A stretch of 43,916 bases of DNA from the NCBI RefSeq assembly GCF_003946405.1, contig NZ_RHOG01000024.1, forward strand, positions 1 to 43,916, read 5' to 3'. The translations under genes were made by a program, and so were the position numbers. Origin of the DNA: Lacticaseibacillus yichunensis (lineage in GTDB: Bacteria; Bacillota; Bacilli; Lactobacillales; Lactobacillaceae). This document shows positions 37,477 through 43,916 of this stretch, piece after piece. The notes under the pieces were generated by a model that saw only the letters and a list, made by a program, of their open reading frames with translations, searched no databases and was not told where the DNA came from. Position 1 is the first letter of the stretch. Each line of letters begins with the position of its first letter.

Positions 37477-38175
37477 CTAAAGATCCACGCCGCCATCGAT
37501 GTGCAGGACTTGGCCTGTCATAAAGGTGTTTGTCATGGCGAAAAGGTAGGCCGCCGCGACTTAATCGATCGTCCCGACTCGGCCAAGCGGGATGCTGCTG
37601 GCCAAGGCGTCCGCCTGCTGTTGTTGCTGCGCCACCGGTATCGTGCGCCATAGACCAGTCGGCGTCCAAAACGGGGAGACCGCATTGACCCGCAAGCGCG
37701 GGGCCAACTCGACCGCCAGCCCCTGGACCATGGTGGCGATCGCCTGGTTACCGACGATCGCCCCGGCGGCATCATTGGGATGGCCGCCCGAGCCAGCCGT
37801 AAAGGTCATGCTGCGAAGAAGATGCGGGGCCGCGAGCTGGGCGAGCTGAAGATTGGCGAAAAATTTGCCTTCGATCGCCTCACGAATGGCGACCCGATCG
37901 GACATAAAGCCGCCACTGGCCGCGCCGCCCAGCATCGACACCAGATGGTCAAAGGCTGGATGCGTGGTGAAAAAAGGTTGGAGCGTTGCCTCGTCAGTGG
38001 CGTCCAGTGCGGTGCCAGTCAGTTCGGGATGGCTGGCCAGAAACACTTGAAGCCGTTGGGCATTGCGGCCGATCACATGCACCTTGGCGCCTTGCGCTGC
38101 GGCTTGCACGGCCACCGCGGCCCCAAAGCCAGAGGTACCACCGATGATCAAAATTGTTTGTGTGGCTAATTTCAT
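37477..38175 (-). pseudogene. Short-chain dehydrogenase/reductase gene with in-frame TAA
   Basis: Translation from ATG 38175 (AAGGA upstream) gives 204 residues of an SDR protein with the nucleotide motif GGTSGFG at 12-18 and NAVSPFWTPTG near the end. It stops at TAA (complement of 37561-37563) just after GRVGTID. The same frame then continues for 27 residues (VAAAYLFAMTNTFMTGQ..., LHIDGGVDL) to TAG at 37479-37477. That is exactly the conserved SDR C-terminus, so a nonsense mutation has removed the last 28 residues. The catalytic Tyr and Lys of the YxxxK motif are also not visible (IVGNQ in their place), so it may belong to an atypical SDR subgroup. Confidence 0.8.
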
Positions 38176-38226
38176 TCCGATTTTCCTTCTTTCTGCTTGC
38201 GGCCATGCGCGCTTTGTTCCATGTGG

Positions 38227-38628
38227 TTACGCGACCTGGCTGAGAAAATGCCAAATGTCTGGCCCAAATACGATCAAGAGGCCAATCATGACTGCGATCG
38301 CGACCACCGTGCCAATGAAGGGCTTCGGCGCGGTTCTGGCGCGTTGCCACGTGCTCTGCCAGTCCATGAGCATGGCGGCGAGCGTAGTCAAAAGCAGCCC
38401 TAAGATCAAAAAGAACACAAAGGGGCTGATGTTGGTATTGCCCATATGCCCGAAACTGTCGCGACCGAGATACCAGGGGCCGCGATAGCCTTTGATCGTC
38501 ATCCAGATATCGCAAGCCACAGCCAGGATGAAGCCGCCGCCGATGAAAAGCACCATCAGCCGGCCTAGATTTTTGACGTAATGGGGATGTGCCTGTTCAT
38601 AGGGACTGGGCGTGCGCGTCTTGGTCAT
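38227..38628 (-). CDS. Hypothetical membrane protein
   Basis: A 133-residue protein with three predicted membrane helices (about residues 22-42, 68-89 and 105-126) and the aromatic loop GYRGPWYLGRDSFGHMGN between the first two. I do not recognise the family. AAAGGA lies 9 bp before ATG 38628 on the minus strand, and a TATGAT further upstream could be its -10. The SDR gene follows 51 bp downstream on the same strand, so the two may form one transcript. Confidence 0.75.
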   Translation of the reverse strand: MTKTRTPSPYEQAHPHYVKNLGRLMVLFIGGGFILAVACDIWMTIKGYRGPWYLGRDSFGHMGNTNISPFVFFLILGLLLTTLAAMLMDWQSTWQRARTAPKPFIGTVVAIAVMIGLLIVFGPDIWHFLSQVA

Positions 38629-38791
38629 CTTGAAGGTTCCTTTCGATTTGAATTCACCCAGTTATCATAACAAATTCGCGGCCAAGGATGCGGGGCATCT
38701 CAATTTGTTTTGAAGTGAGGCGAGCTGGCTCGTAAAATATGGTACATTGAATTGGATGGTCTGCGTGGATCAAAATACAGCTTGTAACCGT

Positions 38792-38820
38792 TTGTTTTAG
38801 ACAATTAGATGCCGTACAAT
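38792..38820 (+). promoter_or_regulatory. Promoter of the suf operon
   Basis: A -35 TTGTTT (38792-38797), 17-bp spacer and -10 TACAAT (38815-38820), 29 bp before sufC. Confidence 0.6.
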
Positions 38821-38849
38821 TAGGCAAGAAGCTTTAGGAGGCGACGTTT

Positions 38850-39617
38850 GTGAGCATTTTAGAGATCAAAGATCTGCATGTCAAAGTCAAGGAAGAACCT
38901 GAGCATCCGGAAATTCTGCGCGGGGTGAATCTGACGATCAAATCCGGCGAGATCCATGCGCTGATGGGGCCAAATGGGAACGGAAAATCGACCTTGGCCG
39001 AGACCATCATGGGCAACCCCCGCTACTTGGTGACCCAGGGCGATATTGTGCTCGATGGCCAAAGCATTTTGCCGTTGGGCGTGGATGAGCGTGCCCGGGC
39101 TGGCCTGTTTTTAGGCATGCAGTACCCAGCGGAGATCTCCGGCGTCACCAACGCGGAGTTTATTCGGGCGGCGATCAATGCGCGCCGGCCGGAAGACGAT
39201 CAGGTGCCGATCATGCAGTTTTTGAAGGACCTCGACAAGACGATGGCGATCTTGAAGATGCCTGAGGATATGGCGGATCGCTATTTGAACCAAGGTTTTT
39301 CCGGTGGTGAAAAAAAGCGCAACGAGATTCTTCAGCTGATGATGGTCCACCCGGGCCTGGCGATGCTGGATGAGATCGATTCCGGGCTGGACATCGACGC
39401 GCTGCGCATCGTGGCCCATGGCGTGAACCTGATGCGCGGGCCGGAATTTTCCAGCCTGATCATCACGCATTACCAGCGCCTGCTAGATTACATTGTGCCG
39501 GATGTGGTATCGGTCATGAAAGATGGCGAGATCATCGAGACCGGCGGCGCGGATCTGGCGAAGTCGTTGGAAAAGACGGGGTACGAGCATCTCAAAGTGG
39601 GTGACGCCAATGCCTGA
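38850..39617 (+). CDS. sufC: Fe-S cluster assembly ATPase SufC
   Basis: A 255-residue ABC-type ATPase without membrane helices. Walker A is GPNGNGKST at 40-48, the signature is FSGGEKKRNEI, and Walker B is LAMLDEIDSGLD. It forms the SufBC2D scaffold complex that builds Fe-S clusters in the cytosol. The start is GTG 38850, with AGGAGG 10 bp upstream. It is the first gene of sufCDSUB and overlaps sufD by 8 bp. Confidence 0.96.
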   Translation: MSILEIKDLHVKVKEEPEHPEILRGVNLTIKSGEIHALMGPNGNGKSTLAETIMGNPRYLVTQGDIVLDGQSILPLGVDERARAGLFLGMQYPAEISGVTNAEFIRAAINARRPEDDQVPIMQFLKDLDKTMAILKMPEDMADRYLNQGFSGGEKKRNEILQLMMVHPGLAMLDEIDSGLDIDALRIVAHGVNLMRGPEFSSLIITHYQRLLDYIVPDVVSVMKDGEIIETGGADLAKSLEKTGYEHLKVGDANA

Positions 39618-40629
39618 GACGTTGACACTACCAAACACGCCGAAAATTCACTTGGCGCGGTATTTGGCGCAGGGCAAAGATGACACGCCTTGCGCGCCGG
39701 TCGAGGTGACCGCCCCGACAGCGGTCACAGTGGCTCATCCAGTCAAGCTGACGCAAAATACCGTGAATGGGCTGGACAGCTGGTTGCTGGAGGCGCCACA
39801 GCAGGTGACCACGATCGACGTGCCGGCCGGTTTTCAGGCGGACACCCCGATCGTTTTGCGCGGCCCGGCCACTGGTGGCGGGGTGATTCAGATTCATGTT
39901 GGTGAGGATGCGCATGTTGTGTTGCAGGAGCGCTGGCAGGCGGATGGCGATGTGCTCGGGGTGGGCGTTTGGCTCACCGCAGACGCGGGCGCCACAGTCG
40001 ACTGGCTCACCTATGATGCCTTCATCGCCCCGGTCGCGGTGGTGCAGCGGACCGTCGATCTTGGCGCCGGCACCACGCTGAATTGGACCATTGCCGGTTT
40101 TTCCCACAACAGCGGCGCGAGTCTGGCGACGGTGAACCTCAATGGCCTCGGGGCGCACGCGACCATCAACGTCGGCGTGCTTGCCAGCGGGCGCCAGCAT
40201 GTCGGCTATGTGACCGCGGTGACGAACCAGGCGCAAAAAACGGTTGGCCACATCAACCAGCACGGGGTGATCACCGACAAGGCGCATCTGATCTTCAACG
40301 GCATCGGCCACATTGTGAAGGGCGCCCGAGGCAGCGATGCCCAGCAGGAAAATCGAGTGCTCATGCTCAACCAAGATGCCCGTGGGGATGCCAATCCGAT
40401 TCTGTTGATCGATGAAAATGACGTGACGGCGGGCCATGCCGCCTCGGTCACCCGGGTGGATGCCCGGCAAATGTATTACCTGATGAGTCGCGGGCTCCAG
40501 GAGGCCTTGGCCAAGCGCCTCGTGATTCGCGGCTTCTTGGAAGCGGGTCTGGGCGAGATCGCGGATCCCGAATTGAAGCAGGAATTATTTGACACGATCG
40601 ATGAAACGCTGGTGAATGCTGATGCGTGA
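39610..40629 (+). CDS. sufD: Fe-S cluster assembly protein SufD
   Basis: A 339-residue SufB/SufD family protein with a right-handed beta-helix core. The conserved C-terminus QMYYLMSRGLQEALAKRLVIRGFLE is shared with SufB. It pairs with SufB and SufC in the scaffold. ATG 39610 overlaps the end of sufC; the frame is open further upstream, but that part lies wholly within sufC. It is less conserved than SufB, as is normal for SufD. Confidence 0.93.
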   Translation: MPETLTLPNTPKIHLARYLAQGKDDTPCAPVEVTAPTAVTVAHPVKLTQNTVNGLDSWLLEAPQQVTTIDVPAGFQADTPIVLRGPATGGGVIQIHVGEDAHVVLQERWQADGDVLGVGVWLTADAGATVDWLTYDAFIAPVAVVQRTVDLGAGTTLNWTIAGFSHNSGASLATVNLNGLGAHATINVGVLASGRQHVGYVTAVTNQAQKTVGHINQHGVITDKAHLIFNGIGHIVKGARGSDAQQENRVLMLNQDARGDANPILLIDENDVTAGHAASVTRVDARQMYYLMSRGLQEALAKRLVIRGFLEAGLGEIADPELKQELFDTIDETLVNADA

Positions 40630-41818
40630 GCAATTTCCATTTTTCGCGGCGCACCCAGAGCTAACGTACCTGGATTCGGCGGCGACCAGTCAGAAACCGC
40701 AGGCGGTGCTGGATGCCTTGCGCGATTATTATGTTGCGGACAACGCTAACGTGCATCGCGGCTTGTACCAGCTGGCTTATGCGACTACGGAAAAATACGA
40801 GGCGGTCCGTCAGCAGATCGCCACGCACATTCATGCGGCGCGGCCTGAGGAGATCGTGTATACCCGCAGCACCACGGATGGCCTGAATCTGGTCGCCGCC
40901 AGTTTTGGCCCGCTGGTGGTGCAGCCCGGCGATGAGATTCTTGTTTCAGGCGCGGAACATCACAGCAACTTTATTCCCTGGCAGCAGCTCGCCAAGCGGA
41001 CCGGAGCAAAATTTGTGATCGCACCTGTTCAGGAAGATGGCAACACCGATGCGGCCCAGGTCGCGCACTTGATCACCCCGCGCACCAAACTATTGGCGCT
41101 GGCCTCGGTGACCAATGTGGCTGGCGGGGCAGTCGCGATTCGGCCGCTAGCCGACCGCGTTCATGCCAATGGCGGCTTCATGGTCGTCGATGGCGCGCAG
41201 CAGATCGCGCATCTGCCAGTCGATGTGCAGGCCATGGGGGCAGACTTCTTTGCCTTTTCCGGCCATAAGATGTACGGGCCGACCGGCATTGGCGCCTTGT
41301 ATGGGCGGTATGACTTGCTGGCAAAAATGCCGCCGGTGCAATTCGGCGGCGAGATGATCGACACGGTGATGGATCAAGACACCACCTGGGCCGAGGTGCC
41401 GCTGAAGTTCGAGGCGGGCACGCCGAACATTGCCGGCGTGATCGGGCTCGGGGCGGCTTTTGATTTCATGGCAACGCTGGACCTGGCTGCGGTGCGGGCG
41501 CACGAACAGGCGCTGGTCGCGCGGCTGCGCACGGGCTTGGCTGCAATCGATGGCATTCAGCTGTACGGCGACGAGGCTAGTATCGGCATCGTCTCGTTCA
41601 ACCTCACCGGGGTACATCCGCATGATGTCGCTACGATCTTGGATGAGGCGCAGGTGGCGGTGCGCGCCGGGCATCACTGCGCCCAGCCACTGATGGCGCG
41701 GCTTGGCGTGCCGGCGACCGTGCGCGCCAGTGTCGGCGTCTACAATAATGAGGCGGACATCGACCGGCTGATCGCGGCCGTCCAGTCGGCAAGGAGGGTC
41801 TTTGATGCCGTTATCTAA
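40622..41818 (+). CDS. sufS: Cysteine desulfurase SufS
   Basis: A 398-residue PLP enzyme that takes sulfur from cysteine. PLP binds K216 in FSGHKMYGPTGIG, and the persulfide-forming C353 is in RAGHHCAQP, as in group II desulfurases. TYLDSAATSQKP is the N-terminal signature. ATG 40622 overlaps the sufD stop by 8 bp; ATG 40616 is in frame two codons upstream, but GGTG at 40611-40614 fits 40622 better. Sulfur is passed to SufU, encoded next. Confidence 0.95.
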   Translation: MREQFPFFAAHPELTYLDSAATSQKPQAVLDALRDYYVADNANVHRGLYQLAYATTEKYEAVRQQIATHIHAARPEEIVYTRSTTDGLNLVAASFGPLVVQPGDEILVSGAEHHSNFIPWQQLAKRTGAKFVIAPVQEDGNTDAAQVAHLITPRTKLLALASVTNVAGGAVAIRPLADRVHANGGFMVVDGAQQIAHLPVDVQAMGADFFAFSGHKMYGPTGIGALYGRYDLLAKMPPVQFGGEMIDTVMDQDTTWAEVPLKFEAGTPNIAGVIGLGAAFDFMATLDLAAVRAHEQALVARLRTGLAAIDGIQLYGDEASIGIVSFNLTGVHPHDVATILDEAQVAVRAGHHCAQPLMARLGVPATVRASVGVYNNEADIDRLIAAVQSARRVFDAVI

Positions 41819-42248
41819 GCTGGATCAACTCTATCGTCAAGTCATCTTGGATGAAGCCTATCACCCGCGGCACCACGGGAGCTTGCCGGATTACGACCAC
41901 AGTGTCACGCTACAGAATCCCAGCTGCGGCGACGTCTTGACCTTGCAGCTGAAGCTGAGCGACGGGCAGATCGCCGACGCCAAATTTTCCGGCAGCGGCT
42001 GCACGATCTCGCAGGCCTCGGGCAGTTTGATGACTGACCTGATCATTGGCAAAACACCGGCCGCCGTGCAACAACTTGTCGAGACCTTTTCCACTTTGGT
42101 GATCGATGGCCGCGCCCCAGCCGAAGAGGCGTTGGGGGATGCGGCGATCTTAAAGGGCGTGCATGATTTTCCCGCCCGCATCAAATGCGCCACGCTGGCC
42201 TGGAAGGCGGCAAGTCAAGCCTTGAGTAAGGGGGAGCGACATGACTGA
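41805..42248 (+). CDS. sufU: Sulfur relay protein SufU
   Basis: A 147-residue IscU-like zinc protein of the SufU type. Cys ligands are C41 (NPSCGD, with D43), C66 ([10 protein letters not shown]) and C128 (RIKCATLAW). It accepts sulfur from SufS and passes it to the SufBCD scaffold in Gram-positive bacteria. GGAGGG lies 6 bp before ATG 41805, inside the end of sufS. The stop overlaps the sufB start. Confidence 0.95.
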   Translation: MPLSKLDQLYRQVILDEAYHPRHHGSLPDYDHSVTLQNPSCGDVLTLQLKLSDGQIADAKFSGSGCTISQASGSLMTDLIIGKTPAAVQQLVETFSTLVIDGRAPAEEALGDAAILKGVHDFPARIKCATLAWKAASQALSKGERHD

Positions 42249-43677
42249 AACGAAGAATACCAAAAACAATGAACAGGTCGCCGCGGACATCGACTTTTTG
42301 CCCGATGACAATCCCGGCGACTTCAAAGATGATATTAAACCGGTCTTTTCCACCGGCCGTGGGTTGACGGAAGACACGGTGCGGGCGATCTCCAAGGAAA
42401 AAGGAGAACCCCAGTGGATGCTTGATTACCGCTTGGCGAGCTACCGGACGTACCTGAAGCTGGCGATGCCGGATTACGGGCCGGATCTGTCGGACCTTGA
42501 TCTTGAGCACATGCTGTATTTTCAAAAGGCCACCGATAAGACTTACCGTGACTGGGAAGATGTCCCGGACACGATCAAGAACACGTTTGATCGGCTGGGC
42601 GTGCCGCAAGCGGAGCGTAAGTATCTCGCCGGTGCCAGCGCGCAGTATGAGTCGGAAGTCGTGTACCACAACATGAAGGACGAGTTCGATAAGCTCGGCA
42701 TCATCTTCATGGACATGGACAGTGCGTTGCGCGAGCATGAGGACCTGGTGCGCCAGTACTTTGGCACCTTGGTCCATCCGACCGACAATAAGTTTGCCGC
42801 ACTCAATGGCGCCGTTTGGTCCGGTGGGAGCTTCATCTATGTGCCGGAAGGGGTGCAGACGGATGTGCCGATTCAGTCGTATTTTCGCATCAATGCGGAA
42901 AACACGGGCCAGTTCGAGCGCACGCTGATCATCGTCTCGCCTGGCGCGCATATCAATTACGTGGAAGGCTGCACGGCGCCGAATTACAGCTCGGACAGCC
43001 TGCATGCTGCCGTGGTCGAAGTGTTTGTCCAGGACGACGCCTATGCGCGGTACACCACGATTCAAAATTGGTCCAAGAATGTCTTCAGCTTGGAGACCAA
43101 GCGCGCCCAGGCGATGAAGAATGCCACGATGGAATGGGTCGATGGCAATCTCGGCTCCAAGACCACGATGAAGTATCCGAGTGTCTACCTCGACGGCGAA
43201 GGGGCACACGGCACGATGCTGTCGATCGCAGTGGCCGGCGCCGGCGTCGATCAGGACAACGGGGCGCGCATGATCCACAACGCGCCAAACACTTCGTCCA
43301 GCATCGTCTCCAAGTCGATCGCCAAGGATGGCGGCGCCGTGGATTACCGCGGCACGGTCCGCTTCACGAAAAAAGCGGACGGGGCCTTTTGCCATGTTGA
43401 GTGTGACACGATCTTGATGGATGAAAAAAGTCGCAGCGACACGATTCCGTATAATGAGATCCATAATGCAAACGTCGCAATGGAACACGAAGCCAAGGTC
43501 TCCAAGGTCTCAGAAGAGCAGCTCTATTATCTGATGAGCCGCGGCATCTCTGAGGCCAAGGCCACTGAGATGATCATCATGGGCTTCGTTGAGCCGTTCA
43601 CCAAGGAGCTGCCGATGGAATATGCGGTGGAGCTCAACCGCTTGATCTCTATGGAAATGGACGGTTCGGTTGGGTGA
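42241..43677 (+). CDS. sufB: Fe-S cluster assembly protein SufB
   Basis: A 478-residue scaffold protein on which the nascent Fe-S cluster is built with SufC and SufD. Typical segments are [38 protein letters not shown] and the C-terminal [23 protein letters not shown] 42241 overlaps the sufU stop by 8 bp, with GGGGAG upstream. It is the last gene of the operon and a terminator follows. Confidence 0.97.
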   Translation: MTETKNTKNNEQVAADIDFLPDDNPGDFKDDIKPVFSTGRGLTEDTVRAISKEKGEPQWMLDYRLASYRTYLKLAMPDYGPDLSDLDLEHMLYFQKATDKTYRDWEDVPDTIKNTFDRLGVPQAERKYLAGASAQYESEVVYHNMKDEFDKLGIIFMDMDSALREHEDLVRQYFGTLVHPTDNKFAALNGAVWSGGSFIYVPEGVQTDVPIQSYFRINAENTGQFERTLIIVSPGAHINYVEGCTAPNYSSDSLHAAVVEVFVQDDAYARYTTIQNWSKNVFSLETKRAQAMKNATMEWVDGNLGSKTTMKYPSVYLDGEGAHGTMLSIAVAGAGVDQDNGARMIHNAPNTSSSIVSKSIAKDGGAVDYRGTVRFTKKADGAFCHVECDTILMDEKSRSDTIPYNEIHNANVAMEHEAKVSKVSEEQLYYLMSRGISEAKATEMIIMGFVEPFTKELPMEYAVELNRLISMEMDGSVG

Positions 43678-43717
43678 TGCCGTAATGGCGCGGTTTCGGG
43701 GTGCTTTTTGAGCAAAG

Positions 43718-43739
43718 AAAAAACGGCTGCCCGTTTTTT
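43718..43739 (+). terminator. Intrinsic terminator of the suf operon
   Basis: A perfect 9-bp palindrome AAAAAACGG/CCGTTTTTT with loop CTGC, 40 bp after the sufB stop. It could also work on the minus strand. Confidence 0.88.
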
Positions 43740-43829
43740 GCCCGCTTTTATTTAGTAAGTACGCTATAGGTAGTGGCTGTTCAAAAACGTGTAGCATTTG
43801 ATACTAGTGATTTTAGGTCATTACTGTCA

Positions 43830-43835
43830 TATAAT
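43830..43835 (+). promoter_or_regulatory. -10 element of the gene at the right edge
   Basis: TATAAT in an AT-rich stretch, 71 bp before the next start codon. The -35 is unclear. Two similar blocks, TGCAT followed by ACGAAATTC, occur at 43839-43852 and 43873-43888 in the presumed leader. Confidence 0.5.
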
Positions 43836-43905
43836 AAATGCATACGAAATTCCGGTTTTCAGACATTTCCCGTGCATTTACGAAATTCACTCGGAGGTTT
43901 TATCC

Positions 43906-43916
43906 ATGGTTTATCG
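43906..43916 (+). CDS. Start of a gene cut by the window edge
   Basis: ATG 43906 follows CGGAGG (43892-43897) at a normal distance and is open to the window end (MVY...). Only three codons are visible, so the product cannot be named. Confidence 0.6.

Noticed and set aside
42181-43488. Minus-strand open frame of about 435 codons opposite sufB
   Set aside because: Shadow of sufB; composition (many His, Arg, Asp) is that of an antisense frame.

Overview
The window is a chromosomal segment from a Gram-positive lactic acid bacterium of the family Lactobacillaceae, most like the Lacticaseibacillus/Schleiferilactobacillus side of the family. The reasons are the gene order upp-atpBEFHAGDC-DUF1146-mbl-EpuA-yidD-DUF2969-rodA, a Met-type T-box in front of metQNI, a sufCDSUB operon, an AmaP/Asp23 cluster, and AGGAGG-type ribosome binding sites with frequent GTG and TTG starts. 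Base composition looks clearly GC-rich for this family (judged by eye, not computed). I cannot name the species.

Layout. 1-2.5 kb: envelope-stress cluster (GlsB-like protein, AmaP, DUF2273 protein, two Asp23 proteins, the second with a Met/His-rich N-terminus). 2.5-8.3 kb: single genes: a methyltransferase, two tandem predicted K+ channels, a C69 dipeptidase, tRNA-Gln(CUG) with its own promoter and terminator, two small unknown proteins and a histidine phosphatase. 8.3-12.8 kb: TetR regulator with tandem operator-like palindromes and a heterodimeric LmrCD-type ABC exporter. 13.1-16.1 kb: VOC protein, serine hydrolase and mannose-6-phosphate isomerase. 16.2-23.5 kb: murT (reverse), then tdk-prfA-prmC-ywlC-glyA-upp. 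24-30.5 kb: complete F1Fo ATP synthase operon. 30.8-34.4 kb: cell-shape operon (DUF1146, Mbl, EpuA-like, YidD, DUF2969, RodA) ending in an orphan GcvH. 34.5-37.4 kb: T-box and methionine ABC transporter. 37.5-38.6 kb: an SDR gene broken by a stop codon and a membrane protein. 38.8-43.7 kb: sufCDSUB for Fe-S cluster assembly. The last bases begin another gene.

The most striking unexplained structure is an interspersed repeat of about 125 bp, present as six units at five intergenic loci (3.26, 12.8-13.07, 16.1, 23.5 and 30.5 kb). Each unit folds into a long three-tier hairpin. Its outer, basal and apical stems differ in sequence between copies, but both arms change together, so pairing is kept. 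Four of the loci lie within 40 bp past an intrinsic terminator. Another overlaps the last codons of the methyltransferase and supplies its stop codon. In one locus a unit with a different outer stem appears to be inserted into an older copy. I do not recognise the family, and no transposase lies in the window.

Most of the remaining genes are housekeeping: translation termination (prfA, prmC), tRNA modification (ywlC), one-carbon and pyrimidine salvage metabolism (glyA, upp, tdk), energy coupling (atp), elongation (mbl, rodA), methionine uptake and Fe-S assembly. Smaller oddities are murT without an adjacent gatD, the nonsense codon in the SDR gene, and a strong hairpin between glyA and upp.
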